64,000 nucleotides of DNA from Flavobacteriaceae bacterium. Lineage in GTDB: Bacteria > Bacteroidota > Bacteroidia > Flavobacteriales > Flavobacteriaceae. Numbering within the stretch: position 1 is the first letter of the stretch; the number at the start of each line of letters is the position of its first letter. The stretch is taken from positions 248,001 to 312,000 of the forward strand of contig JALWTD010000018.1 of assembly GCA_027082925.1 (NCBI GenBank), given 5' to 3'. The notes under the pieces are model-generated. The model was not told the origin of the DNA. It was given only the letters and a program-made list of their open reading frames with translations, and searched no databases. A program made the position numbers and the translations under genes. Shown here one piece after another: positions 44,380 through 53,445 of this stretch.

Positions 44380-45903
44380 GTGTTTAAAATGACGTGTTCC
44401 TGTAAATAACATTGACATTTTATGTTCATTACAAAAATCAATAGATAATTGGTCTTTTATAGAGCCTCCGGGTTGTATAATTGCATGAATCCCAGCATTG
44501 TTTGCAATTTCAACACAATCTGGAAAAGGAAAAAATGCATCACTTGCCATTACAGCACCTTCTAAATTAAAGTTAAAATGCAGTGCTTTTTCAATGGCTT
44601 GTTGTAAAGCGTCAACTCTACTTGTTTGTCCGGTACCACTGGCACAAAGCTGTTTGTTTTTCACTAAAACAATGGTGTTTGATTTGGTGTGTTTGCAAAT
44701 TTTTGATGCAAAAAGTAAATCATCAATTTCTCTATTAGTTGGTTTTTGTATTGTTACTGTTTTTACAACGTCTTTACTGTCTGTTTTGTTGTCTTTATCT
44801 TGAAAAAGAACACCGTTTAAAATTGTTCGATATTGAGTTTTAGGTAAACTCGTATTTTTTTGAACCAAAATAATTCTATTTTTCTTTCCTTTTAAAACGT
44901 CTAAGGCTTCAGTACTGTAGCTTGGAGCAATGACTACCTCGCAAAATAGTGAGTGTATTTCGGTTGCGGTTTCTAAATCAATTTCGGTATTTGCGATAAG
45001 AATTCCTCCAAAGGCTGAGGTTGGGTCTCCGGCTAAGGCATCAATATATGCTTGTTTAATAGTTGATCTTTGTGCCAAACCGCAGGCGTTGTTGTGTTTT
45101 AAAATGGCAAACGTTGGTATATCGTTACTAAACTCGAGCATTAAATTTGTGGCAGCATCAATGTCTAGCAAGTTGTTGTAAGAGAGCTCTTTTCCGTGGA
45201 GTTTGTCAAATAACGCGTCAATATCACCATAAAAGTATCCTTCTTGGTGAGGATTTTCTCCGTAGCGAAGTTTTTTAACACTGTTAAAACTTTCTCTAAA
45301 AACAACTTCGCTTTTATTTAAGTATTTAAAAATAGCGGTATCGTAATGACTAGAAACAGCGAATGCTTTTGCTGCAAATAATTTACGTTGTTCTAGTGTT
45401 GTTTTTCCGTTGGTATTGCTAATTATTTCTAAGAATTCTTGGTATTGATCCATAGACGAAACGCATAAAACATCTTGGTAGTTTTTTGCAGCAGCTCTAA
45501 TAAGAGAAATACCGCCAATATCAATTTTTTCTATAATTTCTTCTTCGGAAGCATTGGATGCAACGGTTTTCTCAAAAGGATATAAATCGACAATAACAAT
45601 ATCTATTTGGGGTATTTCAAACGTATCTAGTTGCGATAAATCATCATTGTTATTACGTCTGGCGAGTATTCCTCCAAATAATTTTGGATGCAATGTTTTT
45701 ACTCTTCCTCCCAAAATAGAAGGGTACGAGGTTAAATCTTCTACAGGAATTACATCAATTCCTTTTTCTCTAATAAATTTTTTGGTACCTCCGGTTGAAT
45801 AAATAGTGATGTTGAGTTCTTTCAGTTTTTCAATAATAGGTGTTAAACCATCCTTATGAAACACTGAAATAAGTGCAGACTTAGCTTGTTTAGTAGATTT
45901 CAT
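44377..45903 (-). CDS. purH: AICAR transformylase/IMP cyclohydrolase PurH
   Basis: Bifunctional enzyme for the last two steps of IMP synthesis, 508 aa from ATG 45903. N-terminal IMP cyclohydrolase has STGGTKKFIREKGI, GGRVKTLHPKLFGGILARR and IDIGGISLIRAAAKN. C-terminal AICAR transformylase has LRYGENPHQ, LKHNNACGLA (folate-binding) and ASDAFFPFPDCVEIA. An upstream TTG-like extension of 17 residues (to 45954) is hydrophobic and not conserved in the family, so I prefer MKSTKQAKSALISVF as the N-terminus. Confidence 0.95.
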   Translation of the reverse strand: MKSTKQAKSALISVFHKDGLTPIIEKLKELNITIYSTGGTKKFIREKGIDVIPVEDLTSYPSILGGRVKTLHPKLFGGILARRNNNDDLSQLDTFEIPQIDIVIVDLYPFEKTVASNASEEEIIEKIDIGGISLIRAAAKNYQDVLCVSSMDQYQEFLEIISNTNGKTTLEQRKLFAAKAFAVSSHYDTAIFKYLNKSEVVFRESFNSVKKLRYGENPHQEGYFYGDIDALFDKLHGKELSYNNLLDIDAATNLMLEFSNDIPTFAILKHNNACGLAQRSTIKQAYIDALAGDPTSAFGGILIANTEIDLETATEIHSLFCEVVIAPSYSTEALDVLKGKKNRIILVQKNTSLPKTQYRTILNGVLFQDKDNKTDSKDVVKTVTIQKPTNREIDDLLFASKICKHTKSNTIVLVKNKQLCASGTGQTSRVDALQQAIEKALHFNFNLEGAVMASDAFFPFPDCVEIANNAGIHAIIQPGGSIKDQLSIDFCNEHKMSMLFTGTRHFKH

Positions 45904-45965
45904 TAGTTGTATTGTTGTTTTCGCAAAGCTAATAATTATCAATTGCTTAAACAATACAATTTAGG

Positions 45966-46124
45966 TTAATTCTTTTTTATTTTTAGGTAAAAATTATCAA
46001 CCATTTCAGCGTAATTTTGGTAGCTCCTTTTAGAGTTATTTTTATGAATAAATTTGTCAATAAAAGGAATTAGACGGAACAGTCGCTTACCGCTAATGTT
46101 TGCTATTGGGGCTAATTTAGACAT
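45966..46124 (-). CDS. Possible small protein (52 aa) upstream of purH
   Basis: An ATG at 46124 opens a 52-codon frame ending with TAA at 45966. The peptide starts MSKLAPIANISGKRLFRL and is basic, with a likely helix (KRSYQNYAEMVDNFYLKIKK). A TATATTTG -7 box lies 33 nt before the ATG, and purH follows 62 nt after the stop, so the frame would be first in a purH transcript. I know no family for it. It may instead be untranslated leader. Confidence 0.45.
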   Translation of the reverse strand: MSKLAPIANISGKRLFRLIPFIDKFIHKNNSKRSYQNYAEMVDNFYLKIKKN

Positions 46125-46156
46125 TTTGAATTAAAAAATATATGTTAGAAAACGGG

Positions 46157-46164
46157 CAAATATA
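46157..46164 (-). promoter_or_regulatory. -7 box for the small ORF and purH
   Basis: TATATTTG on the minus strand is an exact TAnnTTTG match. It is the nearest good promoter upstream of purH. A small hairpin, the possible end of the GAF gene, is 20 nt upstream. Confidence 0.5.
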
Positions 46165-46183
46165 AAAATATTTTTGGTATTTA

Positions 46184-46203
46184 AAAGTGTGAAAGCGCAC
46201 TTT
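46184..46203 (-). terminator. Possible terminator of the GAF gene
   Basis: AAAGTGTG/CGCACTTT 8-bp stem with one G-T pair and tetraloop AAAG, 61 nt after the GAF stop. The T run on the minus strand is short, so the call is tentative. Confidence 0.4.
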
Positions 46204-46263
46204 GAAAATGTGATTGTATTTAAAATATTGATTTGTAGGTAAATAGAATTTTAAGTATGACAA

Positions 46264-46719
46264 TTAAAATAGTGTAGCAACTTTTTCACAAACATATTCT
46301 AGTAATATTTCGTCATTTTTAGAGAAAGGATTTGCTTGATGAGAGTCAATATCTATTTGTCCTATGTTTTTGTTGTTTACAAAAATAGGGATTACAATTT
46401 CGCTTTTAACATCTATTCCACATGAAATATAATTGTCTTGTTCTTGAACATTTGGAACAACAAAATTTTGATTACTCAAAGCAACTTGCCCACAAATACC
46501 TTTACCAAAAGGAATGATTTTATGCGAGGTTGGTTTTCCCGAAAACTCAGCTAATTTTAACTCATTTTTAGTTCCGTTTTTAAAATAAAAACCAACCCAA
46601 TCGTAGTATGAAACGTTGGCTCTTAGTACATCGCAAATTTGCTGACGCTTTTCGTTGCTTTTTAAATTAGCGTCGTTTATAATTGCAGAGATATTGTTCT
46701 TTAGTAGCGTGATATTCAT
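46264..46719 (-). CDS. GAF-domain protein (free methionine-R-sulfoxide reductase-like)
   Basis: A single GAF domain of 151 aa. The pattern YDWVGFYFKNG near residue 40, GKGICGQVALSNQNFVVPNVQEQDNYISCGIDVKSEIVIPIF and IGQIDIDSHQANPF matches the fRMsr/YebR group. The Cys of KGICGQV and the Cys of YISCGID correspond to two of the catalytic cysteines of fRMsr; the remaining one is not obvious. It probably reduces free Met-(R)-sulfoxide, but a sensory role is possible. The gene is divergent from xrtF with 40 nt between them. Confidence 0.8.
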   Translation of the reverse strand: MNITLLKNNISAIINDANLKSNEKRQQICDVLRANVSYYDWVGFYFKNGTKNELKLAEFSGKPTSHKIIPFGKGICGQVALSNQNFVVPNVQEQDNYISCGIDVKSEIVIPIFVNNKNIGQIDIDSHQANPFSKNDEILLEYVCEKVATLF

Positions 46720-46738
46720 ATTAATTTGTAGTTTTATG

Positions 46739-46746
46739 CAAAATTA
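46739..46746 (-). promoter_or_regulatory. -7 box of the GAF gene
   Basis: TAATTTTG on the minus strand, 19 nt before the ATG. A TTG sits upstream at a 21-nt spacing (46770-46768). Confidence 0.5.
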
Positions 46747-46759
46747 GAATTCTTTTTTT

Positions 46760-47290
46760 GTGAAAGGCAATAAAACGGTAATATTATTCTTAGTCAAATT
46801 TTTAGGCACTTATGTTTTGTTGTTTTTACTGTATTCTTTTTACTTGAGTAAAACTCAAACTACGCGTATGGTTTTTACATGTGCTCCTATTACCCAAACC
46901 GTTGCCAATCATTCACAGTTATTATTAAATAGTTTGGGGTACGATACCAAAATAGCACAGCACAACGAGGAATTATCAGTCAAAATAATGATTCATGGTA
47001 AATTTATTGCTCGTGTAATAGAAGGTTGTAATGCGATGAGTGTAATTATTTTATTTGTGTCATTTATAGTAGCCTTTGCCGGTAGTTTTAAAAACACAAC
47101 ATTGTTTATTATTGTAGGGAGTATCCTTATTTATATTCTAAATGTTTTTAGAATAAGTTTTATAGCCATTGCTTTGTATGAATTTCCGGAGTACGAATCG
47201 TTGTTACACAATTACGTTTTCCCTGCTTCAATTTATGGATTTACCTTTTTATTATGGTTTGTTTGGATAAAGAAATTTTCAAAATTTTAA
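46760..47290 (+). CDS. xrtF: Exosortase XrtF
   Basis: Membrane-embedded cysteine protease/transpeptidase of the exosortase/archaeosortase superfamily, 176 aa. The catalytic Cys is in EGCNAMSVIILF near residue 93, the Arg in NVFRISFIAIA near residue 133 and the His in LLHNYVFPASIYG near residue 154, each next to membrane helices. XrtF is the flavobacterial type. Exosortases cut C-terminal sorting signals of surface proteins. The start is GTG at 46760. It is followed by its known partner gene after 3 nt. No obvious substrate is seen in the window. Confidence 0.9.
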   Translation: MKGNKTVILFLVKFLGTYVLLFLLYSFYLSKTQTTRMVFTCAPITQTVANHSQLLLNSLGYDTKIAQHNEELSVKIMIHGKFIARVIEGCNAMSVIILFVSFIVAFAGSFKNTTLFIIVGSILIYILNVFRISFIAIALYEFPEYESLLHNYVFPASIYGFTFLLWFVWIKKFSKF

Positions 47291-47293
47291 AAA

Positions 47294-47740
47294 ATGAGTA
47301 AAACGCTGCGTATTTTATTTATAGGAGTTTTGTTTTTACTGCTGATTGTAATGAGAGCCGTTTTTAGATATTACTTGTACGATCCTTTAGCTCATTATTT
47401 TGATAATGACTATTTACATGCACCTATTCCTGTAATTAATTATCCTAAGTTTTTTACTCATTTATTTTTACGCTATTTTATCAACTCTTCAATATCAGTT
47501 TTAATACTGCATTTTGCTTTTAGTAAATTAAAAATAGTTTTATTTACCGTTAAGTTTTACCTATTGGCATTTGTTTTACTAAGTTCTTTTTTGTTTTTTT
47601 TAATTTACAACTCAGAAAATCAAGGGTATATATTAATATTTTATGTGAGACGGTTTTTAATTCATCCTTTGTTTCTTTTAATTTTGTTTCCTGCTTTTTA
47701 CTACCAAAAATTAAAACTTTCAGAAAAAATAAAATCGTAA
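47294..47740 (+). CDS. Exosortase F-associated membrane protein
   Basis: 148-aa membrane protein with about four hydrophobic segments (LFIGVLFLLLIVMRAVF, FINSSISVLILHFAF, LLAFVLLSSFLFFLI, FLLILFPAFYY). It is the regular companion of XrtF in flavobacteria, where it is labelled exosortase F system-associated; its biochemical role is not known. YDPLAHYFDNDY in the first loop is the most conserved-looking part. The 3-nt gap to xrtF indicates co-expression. Confidence 0.85.
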   Translation: MSKTLRILFIGVLFLLLIVMRAVFRYYLYDPLAHYFDNDYLHAPIPVINYPKFFTHLFLRYFINSSISVLILHFAFSKLKIVLFTVKFYLLAFVLLSSFLFFLIYNSENQGYILIFYVRRFLIHPLFLLILFPAFYYQKLKLSEKIKS

Positions 47741-47762
47741 AATACTGCTTTTAAGATAGTTA

Positions 47763-47770
47763 TATTTTTG
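47763..47770 (+). promoter_or_regulatory. Possible -7 box of the metal-binding lipoprotein gene
   Basis: TATTTTTG matches TAnnTTTG, giving a leader of about 120 nt. Downstream lies the palindrome CTACTTTAGTAG (47809-47820), which could be an operator. Confidence 0.45.
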
Positions 47771-47808
47771 AAAAAGATTAAAATATATACGAGAGTCATT
47801 TAATTTTA

Positions 47809-47820
47809 CTACTTTAGTAG
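47809..47820 (+). repeat. Palindrome CTACTTTAGTAG in the leader of the metal-binding lipoprotein gene
   Basis: Inverted repeat CTACT/AGTAG around TT, followed after 2 nt by ATGTGTACAT, a second near-palindrome. It lies about 40 nt after the predicted transcription start and may bind a regulator; this is inference from symmetry only. Confidence 0.35.
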
Positions 47821-47896
47821 CATGTGTACATTCTTTATTTAAAGAAATTTATATATTCACATTAAATTATTAATAATAAAAACTAATAACTAAAAA

Positions 47897-48322
47897 ATGA
47901 AAAAAGCAATTTTTGTACTTGTAGCAGTTTTATCAGTAACTGTATTGTTCACTTCTTGTAAAGAGACAAAAAAAGGAGAAGTTAAGAAAGAAGAGGTTAA
48001 AAAAGAAAATGTAGAAATGCACAACCATGATAAAGGTGATATGATGGCAGCAGCTGTTTACCAATGTCCTATGGATTGTGAAAAAGGAAAAACATACGAT
48101 AAGCCAGGTTCTTGTCCTGTATGTAAAATGGATTTAAAAATGAAAACTGCTGATGGAAAAATGCAACATGCAGATGGTTGTACTTGCAAAGATGGAGGAG
48201 AGTGTACTTGTCCTGAAGGGAAATGTGAGTGTAAAGAAAAAGTAGCTCAAAAAGCCGCTTGTACTTGCAAAGATGGAGGAGAGTGTACTTGTGAAGAAGG
48301 TGCATGTAAGTGCAATGCTTAA
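47897..48322 (+). CDS. Heavy-metal-binding lipoprotein with Cys-rich metallothionein-like tail
   Basis: 141-aa protein. Lipoprotein signal with lipobox VLFTSC (Cys21), then a Lys/Glu linker with HNHD, then a heavy-metal-binding domain at residues 55-81 (YQCPMDCEKGKTYDKPGSCPVCKMDL; the CPM and CPVCKM pattern is that seen in copper-efflux proteins). From Cys95 the tail holds 12 cysteines in two repeated units around CTCKDGGECTC, encoded by an identical 33-nt repeat. The tail resembles small metallothioneins. It probably binds Cu(I) or Zn in the periplasm or at the outer membrane. Confidence 0.85.
   Translation: MKKAIFVLVAVLSVTVLFTSCKETKKGEVKKEEVKKENVEMHNHDKGDMMAAAVYQCPMDCEKGKTYDKPGSCPVCKMDLKMKTADGKMQHADGCTCKDGGECTCPEGKCECKEKVAQKAACTCKDGGECTCEEGACKCNA
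48179..48292 (+). repeat. Two identical 33-nt direct repeats inside the Cys-rich tail
   Basis: TGTACTTGCAAAGATGGAGG and the next 13 bases occur at 48179-48211 and again at 48260-48292, period 81 nt (27 codons), with no mismatch. This indicates recent duplication or ongoing recombination of the Cys-rich unit. Confidence 0.95.
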
Positions 48323-48342
48323 AGTACTAGTAAGAGAATTAT

Positions 48343-48378
48343 AAAAAAGCTGTTTCAAATATTTGAAACAGCTTTTTT
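48343..48378. terminator. Bidirectional terminator between the metal-binding lipoprotein gene and groEL
   Basis: Perfect 18-bp inverted repeat AAAAAAGCTGTTTCAAAT and its complement, 20 nt after the lipoprotein stop and 28 nt after the groEL stop. Confidence 0.9.
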
Positions 48379-48406
48379 TAGTTATTAGTTAAAAGAGAAT
48401 TAATTT

Positions 48407-50047
<1,641 letters not shown>

Positions 50048-50060
50048 TTATTTTAAAATA

Positions 50061-50339
50061 TTAAACAATTGCTAAAATATCGCTTTCTCTCATAATTAAA
50101 TACTCTGTACCATCTAGTTCTATTTCGGTACCTGCGTATTTTCCGTATAAAACAACATCTCCAACTTTTACAGTCATTGGTTCGTCTTTAGTGCCATTTC
50201 CAACTGCAATTACGGTTCCTTTTTGTTGTTTTTCTTTTGCTGAATCAGGAATAATAAGACCTGATGCTGTAGTTGTTTCAGCTGGAAGAGGTTCTACTAA
50301 AACTCTATCTGCTAATGGTTTAATATTAATTTTACTCAT
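50061..50339 (-). CDS. groES: Co-chaperonin GroES
   Basis: 10-kDa lid of the GroEL cage, 92 aa. Signatures: [32 protein letters not shown] region with the mobile loop, [19 protein letters not shown] and the final [13 protein letters not shown]. First gene of the operon. The upstream region (50340-50446) has no clean TTG/TAnnTTTG promoter and no CIRCE-type inverted repeat that I could find. Confidence 0.97.
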   Translation of the reverse strand: MSKINIKPLADRVLVEPLPAETTTASGLIIPDSAKEKQQKGTVIAVGNGTKDEPMTVKVGDVVLYGKYAGTEIELDGTEYLIMRESDILAIV

Positions 50340-50446
50340 GTGTAATTAGTTTAAATTATTATTATTTAATTCTACGAATTAACCTTTCGAAAAGTGTGCC
50401 ATTTTTAGAAATATGACAAAACTGCTTTTTGGGAGGGTAGATTAAC

Positions 50447-50486
50447 AAAAAAATGCCAATGTGTGAGTGACACGTTGGCATTTTTT
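50447..50486 (-). terminator. Terminator of secG
   Basis: AAAAAAATGCCAA/TTGGCATTTTTT outer stem with GTGT/ACAC inner pairing (50447-50459 and 50475-50486), 22 nt after the secG stop at 50508. Confidence 0.8.
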
Positions 50487-50507
50487 AATATTTATTTCAA
50501 CTGTTTT

Positions 50508-50855
50508 TTACTTAACAGTATCTTGAGTATTGTTTGTTGTTTGTACCGGAGCTGGGGTATCTTGAATTTCTCTATTTTCAATAGTATTTTTAACTTCTGA
50601 AGTATTGTCTACAGCGGTTGCTTTTGGTGCAGCAAAATTTGATAATAAAATTAAAGCTAGTAAAGCAATTGTTAATGTCCAAGTACTTTTATCTAAAAAG
50701 TTGGTTGTGTTTTGTACTCCACCTAAAGATTGTGTACCTCCACCACCAAAAGATGACGATAATCCTCCTCCTTTAGGGTTTTGTACCATAATAATTAATA
50801 TTAGCAAAAATGCTACGATTATAATTAAAACTAAAAATAGTGTATATGTTGTCAT
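50508..50855 (-). CDS. secG: Preprotein translocase subunit SecG
   Basis: Small membrane protein of 115 aa that assists SecYEG. First membrane segment at residues 4-22 (LFLVLIIIVAFLLILIIMV), the typical QNPKGGGLSSSFGGGGTQ loop and second segment (LTIALLALILLSNFA), followed by a Thr/Asn-rich tail. Its ATG overlaps the TPR-like gene stop by 4 nt, last in the miaB operon. Confidence 0.95.
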   Translation of the reverse strand: MTTYTLFLVLIIIVAFLLILIIMVQNPKGGGLSSSFGGGGTQSLGGVQNTTNFLDKSTWTLTIALLALILLSNFAAPKATAVDNTSEVKNTIENREIQDTPAPVQTTNNTQDTVK

Positions 50856-51652
50856 GACTTATCTCTTTGTAAAATTTTAATTGCATTAATTCGGTTTGCA
50901 AAGAAACTACTTTTTTCTGGATATTTCAAACTTAAAATACGGTAAGCTTTTATTGCGTTGTCATATTTTTTTTGTTCTAGGTAAACTTTTGCCAATGTCT
51001 CGGTCATTAGGCTTTCGTTTTCTAGTGAGTTTTTTATTGGAATATCTATGTTTTCAGCTTGTTTGTTTGCCGGTTTTATTTTTGGGTTTGACTGAATAAA
51101 TTTATCTATTAAATCAAATTTGGTAGTCGTTTTTTTATCTCCTTCTGTATTGTTACTAACAGTTTTTTGACTTTCTCTAACAATAGGTTTTTTAGAAACT
51201 AACTGCATCCATTCATTAAAAGAATGTGGTTCTGCACTTTTAAACTCAATAGGTTTTCCTATTTCCAATACATTATTAGCAGTATGTTTTTCTTTTGTTG
51301 AAGGCACAGGAACCGTTGATATTGTATCGGTAACTTTTTTATGAAGAGCTGTGATTGTTTTAGGCTCAATAACCTCAATATCTTCTAACTCAACAGCTTT
51401 GTTTTGTTGTTTAATAAAAATTGGAGAGGTAATAAAATCAAAAAGCACTTTTCTGTCAACAGTGTAAGCGGCTGTATGTTTAAGTGCTATGTTGTATTTG
51501 TAGCTATTGGTTTTTTTGAGATGTTTTAATTGCAGTGCTCTGGCTGCTTGGAAATAAGGGAAATCGTGAATAATTTCTTCTAGCTTTTTAAAATCTTCAG
51601 AATGAACTTGTTTTGGATTTTGAAGTAAATATGTAAGGTTAAACTCGTTCAT
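50852..51652 (-). CDS. Conserved flavobacterial protein with TPR-like C-terminus
   Basis: 266-aa soluble protein of unknown function. N-terminal part (NLTYLLQNPKQV, IIHDFPYFQAARALQLKHLKK) is a pattern seen in flavobacterial proteins next to lptE and secG. The middle is low in complexity. The C-terminal 50 residues (TETLAKVYLEQKKYDNAIKAYRILSLKYPEKSSFF) form a TPR-like helical pair. It starts 3 nt after lptE and overlaps secG, so the three are co-expressed; a role in envelope biogenesis is inference from context. Confidence 0.75.
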   Translation of the reverse strand: MNEFNLTYLLQNPKQVHSEDFKKLEEIIHDFPYFQAARALQLKHLKKTNSYKYNIALKHTAAYTVDRKVLFDFITSPIFIKQQNKAVELEDIEVIEPKTITALHKKVTDTISTVPVPSTKEKHTANNVLEIGKPIEFKSAEPHSFNEWMQLVSKKPIVRESQKTVSNNTEGDKKTTTKFDLIDKFIQSNPKIKPANKQAENIDIPIKNSLENESLMTETLAKVYLEQKKYDNAIKAYRILSLKYPEKSSFFANRINAIKILQRDKS

Positions 51653-51655
51653 TTT

Positions 51656-52162
51656 TTACCATTTAGCTACTGAAGCATTAAAAATATCTTGAGTTATACG
51701 GTCTATAATTTCTTTAAAAGCATCCTCTAAAAGCCCTCCTACCAATTGAGCATTTGCATCGTAATCGTAAAAATGTGAAAAAGATTTTTGAAAGTTATCT
51801 TCTTCGTTTTTATTGTTGTAAAATCTCACAAAAACGGTAATTGTAAGTCTGTTTTGAGCCGCTGTTTGTTGAGCAGTGGCAGTCATTGGATTGATTCTGT
51901 ATCCGGTAATTTCTCCTTCAAATTGTAAATCACCACCAGATTTCACAAGGCTTAAGTTGGTTTGTCTTAAAAAAAGGTCTTGTAATTGTGTGGTAAAAGT
52001 TTGACTTAAGCTAGGTTCAACCAATCTAGCATTGTTGGGAAAATAATTGATTTGAATTGTTTTTACATCGGGGTTTATATTTGTGCCCGTAAAAGAGTAT
52101 ATCCCGCAACTTTGTACGCTTACAATTAAGATAAATGATACTAAATAATATAATTTTTTCAT
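51656..52162 (-). CDS. lptE: LptE-family lipoprotein for LPS assembly
   Basis: Outer-membrane lipoprotein of 168 aa that pairs with LptD to insert LPS. The signal ends in VSVQSCGIYSFTG (Cys at about residue 19). Diagnostic segments are IQINYFPNNARLVEPSLSQTFTTQL and FEGEITGYRINPMTATAQQTAAQNRLTI. It lies 40 nt downstream of the sigma-54-type activator and 3 nt before the TPR-like gene, in the miaB-to-secG operon. Confidence 0.9.
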   Translation of the reverse strand: MKKLYYLVSFILIVSVQSCGIYSFTGTNINPDVKTIQINYFPNNARLVEPSLSQTFTTQLQDLFLRQTNLSLVKSGGDLQFEGEITGYRINPMTATAQQTAAQNRLTITVFVRFYNNKNEEDNFQKSFSHFYDYDANAQLVGGLLEDAFKEIIDRITQDIFNASVAKW

Positions 52163-52202
52163 TGATTTAAGAACAAAATGTTTTCAAAGTTAGTTAATTA
52201 AA

Positions 52203-53441
52203 CTATAAATCGTATTGTTTTATTTTGCGGTAGAGTGTTCTTTCAGAAATACCCAACTCTTTAGCTGCAAGTTTTCGTTTTCCGTTGTTACGCTCTAACG
52301 ATTTTTTGATAAGCTCAATTTCTTTGTCTTGAAGTGATAGGCTTTCATCGGTATCAATAGTTTCTGCGAATTCAAATGTGGTAGGTTCTTTGTAATCTTC
52401 ATTTACTCGAACAACTTCAATTTGATTTTCTGGCTGAAAATTTACAGGCTCGTTTTCTTTGTAAATTTTTTGAATGAGTTGCTTGTTTTCTTCTTTAACT
52501 TTATGGTTGTCTTCGTTTTGCATAAGGTCTAATGTCAACTTTTTTAAATCGTTAATATCGTTCCTCATATCAAACAAAATTTTGTACATAATTTCACGCT
52601 CTGTGGCAAAATCGCTGTTTGATTTTTCCGTTTTTATAACAGAAGGTAAATTGGTTCCTTTATTGGGTAGGTATTGTCTTAAATTTTCGGCATTTACAAG
52701 TCTGTTTTCTTCAACTACAGAAATTTGTTCAGCAATATTTTTTAGTTGTCTAATGTTTCCCGGAAACCCATAATTTATCAGAACTTTTACAGCATCATCG
52801 GTAAGTCTAACTGTTGGCATTTTGTATTTTTGGGCAAAATCTGAAGCAAATTTTCTAAAGAGTATGTGAATATCTCCCAATCGTTCTCTTAATGGTGGTA
52901 AATGAATTTCAATAGTACTTAACCTATAGTATAAATCTTCTCTAAATTTACCTTTGCTGATGGCTTCGTGCATGTTCATATTTGTAGCGGCAATAATACG
53001 CACGTTTGTTTTTTGCACTTGCGAAGATCCTACTTTAATAAATTCACCATTTTCTAAAACACGTAATAAGCGCACTTGTGTTGTAAGTGGTAATTCACCA
53101 ACTTCATCTAAAAAGATGGTTCCTCCATCGGCAACTTCAAAATATCCTTTTCGGGTAGCTGTAGCACCCGTAAAAGCTCCTTTTTCATGACCAAAAAGTT
53201 CGCTGTCTATGGTTCCTTCAGGAATAGCTCCACAGTTTACAGCAATGTATTTTGCATGTTTTCTATGAGATAGATTATGAATAATTTTAGGAATATTTTC
53301 TTTACCAACACCACTTTCTCCGGTTACCAGCACAGAAATGTCTGTAGGTGCTACTCTTATTGCTTTTTCAAGTGCTCTGTTTAATTGGACATCGTTTCCA
53401 ATAATTCCAAAACGTTGTTTTATAGCTTGTAGTGATTCCAT
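52203..53441 (-). CDS. Sigma-54-dependent transcriptional activator without receiver domain
   Basis: Bacterial enhancer-binding protein of 412 aa. AAA+ domain at about residues 10-240 with Walker A GESGVGKE (residue 40), the sigma-54 contact loop GAFTGA (GHEKGAFTGATATRKG), Walker B GGTIFLDEVGELP and R-finger region. The C-terminus is a Fis-type HTH (LERNNGKRKLAAKELGISERTLYRKI). There is no N-terminal receiver or sensory domain; the AAA+ domain begins almost at residue 1. It starts 4 nt after miaB. Such genes are regular neighbours of lptE in flavobacteria; the regulon is unknown. Confidence 0.9.
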   Translation of the reverse strand: MESLQAIKQRFGIIGNDVQLNRALEKAIRVAPTDISVLVTGESGVGKENIPKIIHNLSHRKHAKYIAVNCGAIPEGTIDSELFGHEKGAFTGATATRKGYFEVADGGTIFLDEVGELPLTTQVRLLRVLENGEFIKVGSSQVQKTNVRIIAATNMNMHEAISKGKFREDLYYRLSTIEIHLPPLRERLGDIHILFRKFASDFAQKYKMPTVRLTDDAVKVLINYGFPGNIRQLKNIAEQISVVEENRLVNAENLRQYLPNKGTNLPSVIKTEKSNSDFATEREIMYKILFDMRNDINDLKKLTLDLMQNEDNHKVKEENKQLIQKIYKENEPVNFQPENQIEVVRVNEDYKEPTTFEFAETIDTDESLSLQDKEIELIKKSLERNNGKRKLAAKELGISERTLYRKIKQYDL

Positions 53442-53445
53442 ATGT

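Noticed and set aside
45904-45954. 17-residue N-terminal extension of PurH
   Set aside because: Hydrophobic and absent from the family; the ATG at 45903 gives the normal N-terminus.
48179-48292. CRISPR-like direct repeats
   Set aside because: Only two copies, in frame inside a coding gene and encoding the same peptide; no cas genes.
48069-48358. Two minus-strand reading frames opposite the Cys-rich lipoprotein gene
   Set aside because: They arise from the repeated DNA of the Cys-rich tail; no promoter or family pattern supports them.
50340-50446. CIRCE element or heat-shock promoter before groES
   Set aside because: I looked for the 9-bp inverted repeat of CIRCE and for a clean TTG/TAnnTTTG pair and found neither.
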